A stretch of 64,000 bases of DNA, taken from Rhexocercosporidium sp. MPI-PUGE-AT-0058 (Eukaryota > Ascomycota > Leotiomycetes > Helotiales). This document shows, piece by piece, positions 1 through 11,413 of this stretch. Each line of letters opens with the position of its first letter. Position 1 is the first letter of the stretch. The DNA lies in the NCBI GenBank assembly GCA_020746875.1, contig JAGTJL010000001.1:2294001-2358000 (forward strand), given 5' to 3'. Both the position numbers and the translations under genes were made by a program. The notes beneath the pieces are model-generated. The model was not told the origin of the DNA, did not search any database, and saw only the letters and a program-made list of their open reading frames with translations.

Positions 1-1299
1 TAGCCAATCTGCAGAGCCTAAATCATCCATGGATTACCCCGGAGAAGAAAAGCGAGAGAATCGCTCCGAACATACTAGGACAGAAACAGCACGCAAAGTT
101 CTCCACGCTACGAAGCATCAAACGGAAACCAGTGGCCGGGGAGCCGCATATTTACCCGGTTTGGCTTGACATATACATGTTTCGAACGCCAACCGATTAT
201 GACTAACGAACATTATCTGATTGACCTTTCGACCGGTGGTGGGTGTGAGACCTTCTCATGCCCCAGAGCTGTAATGTCTTTGGAGTGTGTGAAGCAGATG
301 AAGCGGATGTAGCCGCTGTGAATCTGAATCGAGTCCCTCATCTATTGCCATCTGCCGGTAGCTGGGAATAGAACCGGAATATGTTTGTGGGGAGATCTGT
401 GTCAATATTGAAAGTACTTAAGCCCATACCAGAAGCCACCCTATTTCGAATTCAGACTGGCAATTCTCTGAAGTCGTCTGGATGGGCCAGCGAAGAATTT
501 ACCCCCGAAATAAGAGAAGGCGGGAGAGACTATAACTGTGCCTGAGAACGAAACAAAGCCTGGTTTCGACTTTCATTTTATACAAGGCCTCGTGTACGGC
601 TGTTTTTTTAGGACTTAATAGTCGCGAAAACTCGAAAGTTAAAAAGGTAAAATATAAAATGTGAAGTTACTTATAAAGTAGGAGATTAGTTATTAAAGCG
701 GATGTGACGGTTTAGAGCTCAAAGCCTTATTTCTAGTCTCGGCTACTCACTTCGTATTTAAGAAGTAACTGAAATTAAACGAGCCTTTATAAAGTCTTGC
801 TGGATTTTTCTCTCGTCTCACCTTGTTTGCCACGCGGGATTTCAAATTTATCTAGGGCAACTTGTGGTCTGTGGTGATGATTCATGTGAAGTTCCTGATA
901 TCAAAAACGATGCGCTAAGAGATCATGCATGTGAAGAAGCCGAGGTCGGCGCTAGAGCTTGGTGGAGATCTGCCCAATACTCTTAGGGATTCATTGGCTG
1001 AGTTTATTTGTGTTGAGGGTACCTAGAAACGAGTGATTTCTGACCCTGGATTTGGTTAGTCGACAAACCTTAAACAAATTTTTCGCACTTTTAACTCCGT
1101 TGTTCTGTTTCTCTTGGAAGACCTCTGCCTCGGACGCCTAACATGTATATTAAAAAGCCTGTGGCAAAGAATTGCACTCACGTTACGGACGCCCCAGAAC
1201 GGTGAAAGTTAGGTCTTCCGCGAATGCTATCTGCTAAATTTATGATCCTAGGTAGGAATGCCCTAGGATCCTGTGGTTCTTTGTCAATAGCCGACCCAA
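1..1299. other. Gene-free left edge
   Basis: No open frame with a recognisable family or plausible splice structure was found here on either strand. The stretch around 600-800 is AT-rich with many short stop-broken frames, as in decayed intergenic DNA. It probably holds the distal promoter of the flavoprotein gene that starts at 1482. An unseen gene could end to the left of the window. Confidence 0.5.
1244..1270. repeat. Perfect inverted repeat, 9-bp arms
   Basis: GATCCTAGG at 1244-1252 is mirrored by CCTAGGATC at 1262-1270 with a 9-nt spacer. It lies about 210 bp upstream of the flavoprotein start. Related CCTAGGA-type palindromes occur at 4249-4266 and 44221-44232. Function is unknown; a protein-binding site or a transposon relic are both possible. 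Confidence 0.6.
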
Positions 1300-1402
1300 C
1301 CTAAACGTGGTGCCACCTATACATCCCGTATCCTACCACCCAGCCACCTTTATATTGTCGTCCCTTGTAGCCCACGTAAGTGTACAATATCGTACCACCA
1401 AC
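1300..1402. repeat. Diverged promoter repeat, copy A
   Basis: This segment aligns with 44321-44423 over about 100 bp, by eye roughly three quarters identical with a few small gaps. Many of the differences are transitions. Shared blocks include CGTGCCACCTATACATCCC-like and TATCGTACCACC-like stretches. Copy A ends about 80 bp before the flavoprotein ATG, so it forms the proximal promoter. Copy B lies about 1 kb upstream of the ABC transporter gene. Confidence 0.7.
1306..1317. promoter_or_regulatory. Candidate cluster operator (CGTGGTGCCACC)
   Basis: One mismatch from the GGTGG-YR-CCACC palindrome seen at the other cluster promoters. It lies about 165 bp upstream of the flavoprotein ATG, inside the repeat at 1300-1402. 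Further CCACC half-sites follow at about 1335-1350 and 1393-1399. Binding is inferred from recurrence only. Confidence 0.5.
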
Positions 1403-1481
1403 TTACAATTATATAATTTTAAACCGGCACCGCCGTGGCTATCTCCTCAGAAAGCCAACGTGACAGCCGACTGTTCGAACC

Positions 1482-2549
1482 ATGCCGTCTGTTTCATCAA
1501 AGTTGTACGATTGCATTGTCGTTGGAGGGGGCCCGGCTGGACTTGCCGTGGCCTCGACTCTCGGCCGTCTAAATCTTTCAGCCCTCGTCTTTGACTCTGG
1601 CGTCTACCGCAATGCAGCGGCACAGTATCTCCACAACGTCCCAGGGTGGGATCACACACCTGCCGCCAAGCTGCGGGAGAGGGTGAGGGACGACCTGACC
1701 TCACGGTATTCCTTGATCGAACTGAGTGACGTGAGCATAACCACCGTGAGCAAGTTGCCTTCGGGCCACTTCGAGGCAGTCGACTCCAAGGAGAACAGCT
1801 CCACCGGCCGGACGTTGGTGTTGGCGACCGGTATCCGAGATGTTATGGTAGAAATAGATGGATATGCCGAGTGCTGGGCTCGGGGCATGTAAGTTCTTGT
1901 GCTGGGCATCAATTGCATTGGAGGAGCAAAACTGATGCCAGTCCCAAGTTTCCATTGCCTCATATGCCATGGCTTTGAAGAACGCGGTGCTCCGTCAATC
2001 GGCGTCCTTGCTGTTGGTACTACAGCCAACCCACGTGTGACAGCACAAACATCACGCTTGGCATCGCAGTTCGGAAGCATCATCACAGTTTATACTCACG
2101 GCGACGAGAAGCTTGTCCCTACATTGCAGGAGGCCCTGGGAAACAACACGCAACGAGTCGTTTACGAACACCGAAAGATAATGAGTATCCGGATGGAAGG
2201 CCCCAAGTCTAGCGGTGTTATTGTCGTCCTTGAGGACGGGACTGAAAGATCAGAAGGGTTTTTGGCAAGTCTCCATCTTCCAGATCAAGCTTTACTAAGC
2301 GTCTAATATAATTCTTAGGCCCACTCGCCGGGTTTTGAAATAAACGGCCCGTTTGTTGCACAACTTGGTTTGGATGTTACTGAAGCTGGGTACATCAAAA
2401 CAACAGAGCCATTTGGTGAAACCTCTGTGCCGGGTGTTTTCGCTGCTGGGGATACTATGACTTCAGTCCATTTTATTACCAATGCAGCGCTCAATGGCGG
2501 AACCACTGGTGCTGGTATTGCTTATATGCTAGCGGGCGCGAGCCTGTAG
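1482..2549 (+). CDS. Thioredoxin reductase-like FAD oxidoreductase (GliT family)
   Basis: Exons 1482-1888, 1949-2264 and 2319-2549 give 317 residues. The N-terminus has the FAD dinucleotide fold (IVVGGGPAGLAVA, about residues 12-24), the centre has the redox pair C-L-I-C followed by HGFEERG, and the C-terminus has the second FAD motif PGVFAAGDT. This is the layout of GliT/HlmI-type dithiol oxidases (GliT is about 334 residues) rather than housekeeping thioredoxin reductase. Intron 1 is GT-AG; intron 2 (2265-2318) appears to be a GC-AG intron with donor GCAAGT, the only choice that keeps the GFL-AHSPGFEINGPF junction in frame. It is the leftmost cluster gene and carries a degenerate copy of the cluster motif. 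Likely roles are dithiol/disulfide redox chemistry on the product, self-protection, or an oxidation step in tailoring. No other sulfur-handling gene is nearby, so the substrate is open. Confidence 0.88.
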
Positions 2550-3216
2550 AAAGTAGTTTCGTTGACTTGTGCCATGTGTATATTACTACTGTCGATTCTA
2601 CTTCTGTTGTAGTAGAATTCCTCCAGAGGGTTTCTAATTATAATCGAGTCATGCATAGGCGTGGTTACATCTCTGCACGCCTAACGCTTACATATATACC
2701 CAGTTCTCTGACCACCTTCAGAGATCAGAGATTAGTTCTAAATCATACCTAAAGGCCCTAAACCTTCTACGAATCTTTGCCTACCATGACGCCCAGCCCT
2801 TAAAACTTGGAACACGACCGCCGCTCAAACAGGCTAGTAGCATTAAGCAACTAAGTTTCATGATAATACTCTAGAAACTTTATTCACCAACTACTAGTGT
2901 TTTCGCCATAAGTCATCTTCGTTACTCTGTAACCGTCCCCGCAGAACTTCACGGAGAGCCACCCCTCCCCTGACTGGAGCTTCTAAACGGAGTCATCCGT
3001 CAGACAAAAAACTGGACTCTATTCCCCGAATCCTATGTTCTGAGGTAGATGACTTGGTGTTTAGATTTGGAAATCATTTTTCGCGTCTTTCGCTCAACTT
3101 TAATTCTTCTCGAAACAACAACATTTCCTCAATTTTCAATTCAGTACCAACACAGCACTTCTCCGCGTCCCGACGAACGCCTGGCACATCAAAAACCTTC
3201 CCTCTCCTCCTTTACA

Positions 3217-3408
3217 ATGACACTACGACGCGGCAAGAGCTCGAAGTCCAAACCATACACCATCGATCTTGACCCTATGATTCGCCCGACGGACAAGAAC
3301 GAAGCATTCGCTGGTCTCTTGAAGCCCTTGTTCCTTCACAAGGGTCAATCCGCGTCCATACTTGGAACTCTCTCTCCGTGTGCTGTATTCTCGGAATGCG
3401 TTTGCTAA
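3217..3408 (+). pseudogene. Possible truncated gene start, unknown product
   Basis: A pyrimidine-rich leader of typical fungal 5'-UTR look (about 3100-3216) precedes an ATG and 63 codons, beginning MTLRRGKSSKSKPYTID. The first 45 or so residues look like a genuine basic N-terminus; the rest loses coding character, and no continuing exon with recognisable content was found. It matches no family I know. It may be the stub of a decayed gene, or the first exon of a small one. Confidence 0.22.
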
Positions 3409-4248
3409 ATCCGTCGCTATGAATAGTTCCCTATCCTCGATTATCACAAAATACTTCTCCAGCACATCTGCACATGTCTCAAGCTAGCATGAAATTTACC
3501 CTACTACATATCTCAAACTCCGTCTAGTAGGGAAAGGCTGGCTATTGCAAGACCAGCCAAGAATGTGCGGAGAAGTTGTGTTGGTGCTCGGCTTTTTAAT
3601 CTGGACAAGCAGTAGTCACAGAATTTGAAGCTGCAAAGAGAGAACGAGCTGGTAAAATGAACGCTAAAAAGCAGTAGAAGCACTAGAAATTTTGGAATAA
3701 ACTTTGGTATGAGAAAGAGAAGGAGTGTCCTGCGTGTTCGTGGCAGGGGATGGAACTAAGCCATCGGCTTGCTTTTGATTGGTGGGGAAGGAGGAGATCA
3801 GGACGTTTAAGTTCGCAGAATGAGCTTTCGTGAGAATGAGTATCTATCAATTTGAAGTATGGAGAATGAGATCGTTCTGTTGTGCTTTCCTGGAAAAGCT
3901 TTCTCCAGAATGCGTCCTCGTGATCCCTTTGTGTCAAGACATCTGTCATAACTGTATGCAAGAATTGGTCGCTGGGAATCGCATCTACATACGCAAAGAG
4001 ATTGATAAAGAAGGGGAGGAGAGCGATACTTGAGTAGAGAAAATAGTGCTGTGCTGTTGTGCTGTCCTAATAGAAGTCTTAAAAAGAAACGATGAGGGAA
4101 AAAATAGATTTTTTTCTTTAAAACTTATACTCTCGTAAAATAGTGTAGTGTAGACTTACGAGGTTAGAATATTTTTATCCTACTACCTATAACTATCTGA
4201 TGACTAAAGAGATCCTGAGTGAACAGTTCTACTAGGAGAAATTGTCCC

Positions 4249-4300
4249 CTAGGAGGTTCCTCCTAGTGACGGTTCCCTCGTAGGAGAGAGCTCCTACGAG
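4249..4300. repeat. Two adjacent hairpins downstream of FAS alpha
   Basis: CTAGGAGG-TT-CCTCCTAG at 4249-4266 is a perfect 8-bp-arm hairpin. At 4277-4300 a 10-bp-arm hairpin, CTCGTAGGAG with CTCCTACGAG, follows. They lie 120-170 bp past the FAS alpha stop codon on its 3' side. They could act in 3'-end formation of that transcript or be mobile-element debris. Confidence 0.55.
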
Positions 4301-4423
4301 CAATAACTCTCGCCTTGAGCCGATGGTCCCCTCACCCCCCTTTCCTATTAACTGAGCTCTGCCGGGAGGGATCTCCCCAGAGGTCCCGCAATGCGTTCGT
4401 AACACGTGCACAGTATACGTTCA

Positions 4424-7400
4424 CTAGCACTGTAGCCGAGCATTGACATCGAGGAGAAAAGTCTCTTCTTGCGCATCCTCGTACGGAGCCTTCTCCTTCG
4501 CGGAAAATAAGGTGTTAGTTGCGATTCCTTTTTGAAAAAACCTGTTGGCCTTCTTTGCCCTGATGAGTGCTTTCCCTCTATAGCATTCATACTCGTCTTC
4601 GGCCAGAGTAGCCAATAAATAGCGTGGGTGAACCAAGATAGCCTGTGCGTTCTTCTGACCGAAGCCAAACGACGTGACGGAGAGAGCGGTGACTCCCGTC
4701 GTGTGAATGGCTTGATTTGGAAAGAAAACGAGATGGTTGAATTCTAAATCGCTATCAATATTGTCTGCATTCCGGTTGCCGGGCACGATGCCTGTCTCGA
4801 GAATTTGCAATCCGCCATTGACCATCCACGCTCCTGCACCACCTTTCGAATGGCCAGTGAGATATTTCTGGCAGACTGCCATGATTGGATTCCCGGGATG
4901 GCGACCCATATGCGAGAGTTGCTGTTGAAGCACCGTCGTCTCATTGATGTCGTTAGCCACAGTGGAGGTTCCGTGGAGACTGGCAACTTCGAGATGGTTT
5001 GCATTCAAATGCCAGACTGCCAGCGCGGAGGCCACGCGGTGGGTATTTGCCAACAGCCCTTTTCCTGGAGCTGGCACAGACCGACCAATCTTGTCGCTGG
5101 CTGTGGCGACCGTGGCCACGATGGCGCGAATAGGAAGACCCATATCAAGTGCAAGTCGCGCGGTCGTGAGCACCTGAACACCAGCACCCTGCGACTCGAC
5201 AAACCCAGCCCTCGAGCTTGTCATGGGCCGGGAGCTTTCAGACGAAGGACGACCCCTCCGTGCCTCATCGTCAGTGCTGACAGTCGCCTTCATAGAGGCA
5301 AACTCGAATGCCGTCACTTCGCTGATATCGTCGACTCCTCCGACAAGACAGAATTTGGCTTTCCCGCTGACGACAGTCTCGAAGCCTAATTCCAAAGACT
5401 CGACACCAGTCGCGCAAGCTCCGACGGGAGTGCGAATGGGCCCAGATGCAGACATCAGGAGCATGTTGATCCAAGCCGGCATCGTGTTTATGAATGTTTC
5501 TTGAAGGGTGTCATGTGGAATGTCCCTATCGAGGTGTCGATGCCCATATGCAGACCTCAACGATTGCATGCCCCCCGCCCCCGAGCCAATACAGTTCCCC
5601 ACCTCGGAGACGTGGATGTATTGATACAGCTCGTATGCATCCACAATACCTGACGATAGAAGTGCCTCAACAGTACTGATAAGTGCGAACAGCGTAATTC
5701 GGTCCACTTGTGAAATCAACCACTCGGGGATCCCATACCGGCGGGCATCCCACCCAGAAGGGACCTGACCAGCGATGTCACGGTCAAACCTCAGAGCCTT
5801 GGGAACTTTCAATACTGCCCCCTTCAGGAGTGACACATAGCATTCGTTGACATCCTTCTCTATTATATCTGCCTTGTCGCCATGCTCAAGTCGAAACTGT
5901 TCCGCAGCATCCTTTGATGCCGCAAAAGCAGGCAAGTCCGCCTCGAGGACGATTTCGTGGAGAAATTGTTTTTTGTTGGGGTCGTACCCATGATCCATAT
6001 CAGCATTCACCAACCTGATGCCAGTGTGATCAAGGATGTGCTGCTCATACTGCGCCTTTATTTCAGAGTCGTGGACTGGATTGCCTGTCCTCGAGTCAAC
6101 CCATCCGATGTGGTATCCGCCGTCTGCAAGATTCCCTTCGTGGTACTTGATCAATCCCATTACCCACGCCAACTCCAGACAGCCTTCCAGAGAGAATTCC
6201 CCGGTGGCCTCCATCTCCCAGCGAGTACGCGCGCTGCCAAAAGGGCCAACTTCACCCATACCAGTGATAACCACGATTTTCTCGAGATCGACCGCGCCTC
6301 GAGGAATCTCCTGGGATCGTCTGGCCCATTTGAACTCAGAGAGTCTTGGGAAGGAGAGACCCATCTTGGCAAGGCGCGGAAGATGCGTCGAGACCTTGGG
6401 TACCTGCGAAACATTAATCTCATCGCCGTATTCCCGATTAGCCCGTGCTTTGTCGCTCTCTTTCTTCAAGGCGAGAGCTATGTCGCTTTCTTGCTGGTTC
6501 TCGAGGCGAATATCGTTAATCGCCGCCCGAAGATCCGGCAGCGTGGCCAGCCCCCCACACAAGTCTGCGTAAACGGGTTCATTCTCGTTGAGTTGAGCAA
6601 AAGGCTCGCTCATGAGAACCAAGAGTTGAGAAGCCATCTCTGCCGTGGTAAAGGTACGAACACCACGCTGCTCCAGACCGTCGGCGAACGCCTCGGAACG
6701 AGCCATGAGGCCAGTTCCTCGCACCCAGCCAATGATGGCACCACACACAGAGAGATATGGAGCCCAGCTCTCCGAATACCACTTTGTCATGAACATTTCC
6801 AGCCCAATTTTTGATTCGGAATACATGCCATCCTTTCCGAAGGTTCCGTGGTTCGGAGAAAGGGGAAGGATAACTTGTGCCGGGCCAGAGGAAAAGTGTC
6901 CAGCGCCAGCCTGCTTCTGTTTCTTGACCGCGCCCAGAAGGCGGATCAAGTTCGTCAGCATCAGCCTGTGGGCCAGTTCGGATTCTGCTCCAAGGCTGTC
7001 CATCTCAGCTTCCTCAGCTACCGCAGCAAAGGGAACGAGGTGATCCAACTCCCAGCCAAGGTCGATGCATACATAGTCGACGAGACTCTCAACATCCTGG
7101 CGACTTCCCTGGTTAAAAGGCACCACAACCAGCTCCGAATCCCTCGCACCGTATGACATGTACAGCTCCTGGTACTGCCTGTAGACTTCAGTCGACGGAC
7201 GACTTGTTGTCACAAGCACTTGCGCTCCCCCAGCGAGTAAGCCTCGCACAAGATCAAATGCGATAGATCCACGACTAGCACCCGTCACTAGAACGGTCTT
7301 GTTCTTGAAAGATAGGCTGTGTGATCTCTCCTGCGTTCGCAGGCGCTCAAAAGTGGTTGTAAGAGCTTCATTGAGTGACCATTCATTTGCCTTCTTCGTT

Positions 7401-9160
7401 CGCATCTCCCGTGGATAGTTATATTGGTTCGCGGACCGCTCAACTTCTTCTGTCGTCACGCGGCCACTTTTGTCGATAAACGTGTGAGGTGCCATCATTT
7501 CGCTAGCTCGAAATGGTGATGTAAATAAAGAGCTGGATCTGCCTTCGCAATTGTCTAGAAGCTCCTGCAAGAGGTTTGCAAGCCCAATGTGAGCAATCGT
7601 CTTGCAGAAGTGCCGTACAGCGTGGATGAAACGGGCTGTCGCACGATTCAGCATCTGTGAGCAACGATGTCTCATCGAGATATCTGTAGTTTGTATCTTT
7701 CCAAGCAGAACGTCGTTCACCAGAAGATATAAATCCTGTAGTACCCAATTCCAGGACGAGTTATAAATGCGGGCCTTTCGTTTCGACATGATGGGTCGAA
7801 CGCCATCAAGGAAACGATGCCCCATCTCCCTAGTCAGGGCATCCAAGTCTTCTTGTAGACTGGCAGTGGCAGCTTGCTTTACTTCGGCGTCATTTTTTAG
7901 TTGTCGAATGAGCTTGGAGTCAGCGCCGGGAGCTTGCTGTTCCAATAACTGACCTCTTCCGTGCTCTGAAGGAGTGGAGACTACATGCGGTGTTGAAAGT
8001 GCATCTGCTACCATGTTGCTCGTTGGGTAGGCATTTTGAGTCTTGATCTCAATGTCGATGCCAGTTCTCTTAGCATAATCCCCGACAATATCATCTATGA
8101 AGCCTTTCGACGCCTCGGGGTTAGTAAATCGGGACTCAAGTTGCATTGTGCTAGCGCAAAGGAGAACGGCATCCTGTCTCCCCGGCCCAAGACCCCATCG
8201 ATCTTCCATATAGCGCCGAGCACTAGCCATGTTGAAACCAGCGGGCATCTTGGTAGAGAAGAGTCTGGAAGTGAGATTTACACAGCATTTGCTAAGCAGT
8301 GCTGGTGAAGGTTTCGCCATGTCGATCTGATGGTGGAGTTCTTCGATTGCCATTTCTTCTGCTCTCTCGGGAAGATTTGGAAACATGCTATGCAAATTAC
8401 CAACAATTTCATTTTCAGCCGTCGAACGTCCTACTTTTGTCAGCCTTGAAGGAATTTCAGGAGGATGAATCATGACCACCAACCTCCTGCAAGTTGCTTG
8501 ATTGTCTTGTCTTTGGACACTTCTCCGAACCGCTTACGCAATATATGTGCAATTATGGTGGTTACAATGTCGCCAGAGTTCAGAGGAATATCAGGAATTG
8601 CCGCGGTGTTTTGTCTCTGGGTAGAGGTATTCGACATTACCACTGTCGTTGATGTTGATATTGTTGGCGTTGTCGTCACATGTGACTCGTGAGTAGTCGG
8701 GCACGGATGCCCGGATTTATGAGGTCTCTCATCCTCCTCCTCTTCTTCCTCCTCGTCTTCAGTGTGATCAAAGTAAATTTGGGCCCTGTCTTTCTCGTAT
8801 TGGAGTAGTTGTCGTGGTCGCTCACGACGCGCTGCCTCGTTCATTTGATAGATCGAGGCAATCGTCTTTTCAGCCATCGACACTAATGTACCAGAGGGCC
8901 CAATCTCAACAAGGCGATCGGCATCTTGCTGTCGTATGAGCAGATCCTGTGTTTCGATCCTGGCAATCCATGCTTGTGAGCTTCTACGTGAGCTCTTTGG
9001 GTGCGCACAGGACGACACTCACCATTGCACCGGCTTCGCAATTTGGTAACTTGTTATATGTTAGTCAACATGCAGATAACTGTTCAGAGCACTGGTTTAA
9101 TTACGCTAGAAGCTCGGTCAAAAGAAGGTGCCCAAGCTGCTGATGAACCTCGGGCAACAT
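4424..9160 (-). CDS. Dedicated fatty acid synthase alpha subunit, no PPT domain
   Basis: Exons, in transcript order, are 9160-9105, 9049-9023, 8959-8484 and 8430-4424, giving 1,521 residues. The first two exons are tiny but rebuild the conserved start MLPEVHQQLGHLLLTELLA and the QWIETQ block. Order seen: C-terminal part of the malonyl/palmitoyl transferase (about 1-100), an acidic Glu/Asp-rich linker, ACP with 4'-phosphopantetheine Ser near 189 in AGGRSTAENEIVG, ketoreductase (VLVTGASRGSI near 565), and ketosynthase with Cys near 1191 (GACATGVES), HGTST and LTGHSKGGAGAW. The protein stops at NARLQC, where housekeeping alpha subunits (about 1,860-1,890 residues) continue into a phosphopantetheinyl transferase domain. 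That domain is absent, so ACP activation must come from another enzyme. It pairs with the beta subunit at 32227-38722. Presumed role: a medium-chain acyl precursor for the NRPS product, as with HexA, ToxH and AtnF. Confidence 0.93.
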
Positions 9161-9331
9161 TGTCCAAATCGGTGCTCAATCAATTCTGACTACCGAGAAA
9201 AATGATATCCTGCAACAAATTTGCAATAGGGCTACCACAACACTATACTAAGCAACAACCTTTTTCATGTCACTAGATACCCCTCTGAACCAGGTCCTTT
9301 TTTCACTTTAAAATTTTCACATTTCAATTGT

Positions 9332-9371
9332 GGTGCGCACCTAAGGGTGTGACACCACTGGTGGCACCACT
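9332..9371. promoter_or_regulatory. Candidate operator in the FAS alpha/P450 divergent promoter
   Basis: GGTGGCACCACT at 9360-9371 matches the GGTGG-YR-CCACC palindrome at 11 of 12 positions. A second palindrome, GGTGCGCACC, lies at 9332-9341. They sit about 200 bp upstream of the FAS alpha ATG and about 230 bp upstream of the P450 ATG, so one site could serve both genes. Confidence 0.55.
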
Positions 9372-9601
9372 GGGATCGTGACACCAACAATTCTCGAAAA
9401 CCCACGTCGTGGGCTCATCACATTTTTATCCGTGAATGGAATTCTGTTTCTCTTATTTTCAATTCCTATGTCATAGTCATTCCTGAATTCTTTAGATTCT
9501 CACTATCCTAGATTCCTACGCACTTTTGCTACCGATACATCCCAACACATTATCTTCGTTCAATCAAATAATCTATAGTGGCCTAAATCGCCCAGCAAAC
9601 G

Positions 9602-11413
9602 ATGTCAAGCTTTCTGGAACAGCTCCCTCTAAGATCGCTCTTGCTATGGCTCACCGTGTTGCTTTTACTAAGCATCTACGTACGTGCCAGTGCATCCAAT
9701 TGTCATTCGCTATTGAGAACAACTTATCAACTCTTATTTAGGTTTTTGCTATAGGTGCGTACCGCTTATGGTTCCACCCTCTTGCGAAGTATCCCGGGCC
9801 ATTTCTCGCTAGACTAACAACTCTCTACTCTGGCTACCACGCTTGGAAAGGAGACCTTCACATAGACATGTGGCGATGTTGTGAAAAATACGGTTAGCAC
9901 AATATCTCTCCAAATTTCGCACAAGAGTTGTCTTCTAAGGATGCCCCGATAGGTCCCTATACTCGATATGCCCCCGACAGACTCCTAGTCAATACAAATA
10001 CAGGTCTTCGAGGTAAGTCTTCCTCGATTTTACAGGCGACATAACTATAAATTAATATAAAACGGGAAGAAATTTACAGTCACTCTAAGCAGCTGGGAAA
10101 GGCACCTTGCTACGGCGCTATGGTGCACCGGGCCCCAAATGTTCTAACGCTCTTAGACAAGACGGCCCATGGTAAAAGAAGACGCATCCTTAGTCAAGGA
10201 CTCTCAGATTCATCGTTTCGGTCATACGAACCTAATATCCTGAAACACATTGGCCGGCTTTGCAGTCAGTTGGATCCTCTTCCAGGATCGGAGTGGTCTG
10301 AGAACAAAGACATGTCCGATTGGAGTAAATTCTTTACCAATGAGACCAGGGTACGCATGACTTCTGACATTGGCAATAGGTGGATATTTCACATTCGACG
10401 TCATGTCAGACATTGTGTTTGGGGAGGAGTATGGTCTTCTTGACAAGGAAGACAAAAGGCCGATACTAGCGGCCATCGAAGCCTCCAATGTCCGCATAAG
10501 TGTGCTCCTTCAAGCCGCTTCCCTATCATTCTGTCGTATCGACCGCCGACTGTTTCCCGAGGCCATACAAGGCCGCAATATATTCGTCAACTTTGTCAAG
10601 GAGTTATTGTCGCGGCGCGTTAAGGCTGACCCTTTAATACGTGGGGATGTCTTCTCATACCTGCTTAAGGCGCGAGACTCGCAGACTAAAGAGGGCCTCG
10701 ATCAGGATGAGATATGTGCTGAAAGTACAACCATGATTGTAGCCGGTGCGTACTTGTATAATAGTGCCCATCTCTCCGTGCGCTAACTATTTGTTTTCTA
10801 AGGCTCTGACACTTCATCGACTGTAATCTGTGCTGTACTCCATTACTTAATGCATAATCCAGAAACGTACGAAAAGGCAGTAAAAGAAGTGCGCGGTGTG
10901 TTTGCTGGGCCAGACGACATTCATGTGGGCAAATGCCTCAATTCGTGCACATACCTCCGCGCCTGCCTTGACGAGAGTATGAGGCTCTCGCCGCCAGTTG
11001 GTTCGTCCCTATGGCGGCGTATTCTCACCGACGACTTTGTGGTCGACGGCCAGGTTATACCAGCAGGCTACGAGGTGGGCACGTCTATCTATAGCATTCA
11101 CCACAATCCCGCCTATTACCCTGAACCCTTTGCCTTCCGACCGGACCGCTGGCTAGGAGATAATGAAAAGACCCAACTCGCTGTGAGCGCCTTTAATCCA
11201 TTCTCCCTCGGTCCGCGGGGCTGTATTGGCAAGGGTCTGGCCTTGATCGAACTCACTCTGGCCATGGCTACTCTTTTGGTCTCCTATGACATCCGCATGG
11301 CTGGCTTTGGTGATGAAGAAGGTTTTGTGGAATTTCCAGAGTTCCGATGTTACGATCACGTCACTGCGGCTAAGAAGGGCCCAGTGCTAAACTTCCGAAG
11401 ACGAGTTGAGTGA
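9602..11413 (+). CDS. Cytochrome P450 monooxygenase
   Basis: Exons 9602-9679, 9742-9892, 9953-10012, 10070-10324, 10380-10745 and 10803-11413 encode 506 residues, normal for a microsomal P450. The N-terminus is a hydrophobic leucine-rich anchor followed by a proline-containing hinge ([12 protein letters not shown]). Key motifs: I-helix VAGSDTSST, K-helix ExxR (ESMR), the FRPDRW region, and the haem loop [12 protein letters not shown] with the Cys ligand. The NRLLINTNTG-like block is typical of the fungal Tri13/benzoate-hydroxylase-like P450s common in clusters. It diverges from FAS alpha. In related pathways a P450 oxidises the FAS-derived chain; here alpha-hydroxylation ahead of transamination is the likely job, but a distal or late tailoring role cannot be excluded. 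Confidence 0.92.

Larger units (their letters stand above)
2550..4423. other. Intergenic region, mostly non-coding
   Basis: Lies between the 3' ends of the flavoprotein and FAS alpha genes, which converge. It contains one gene-like 5' end at 3217 (listed separately) and two strong hairpins at 4249-4300. Nothing else coding is supported. The sequence around 4080-4200 is AT-rich. Confidence 0.6.

Noticed and set aside
5957..6814. 285-codon open frame antisense to FAS alpha
   Set aside because: It overlaps the well-supported ketoreductase/ketosynthase coding strand and its translation has no family motif; it is a shadow of codon bias.
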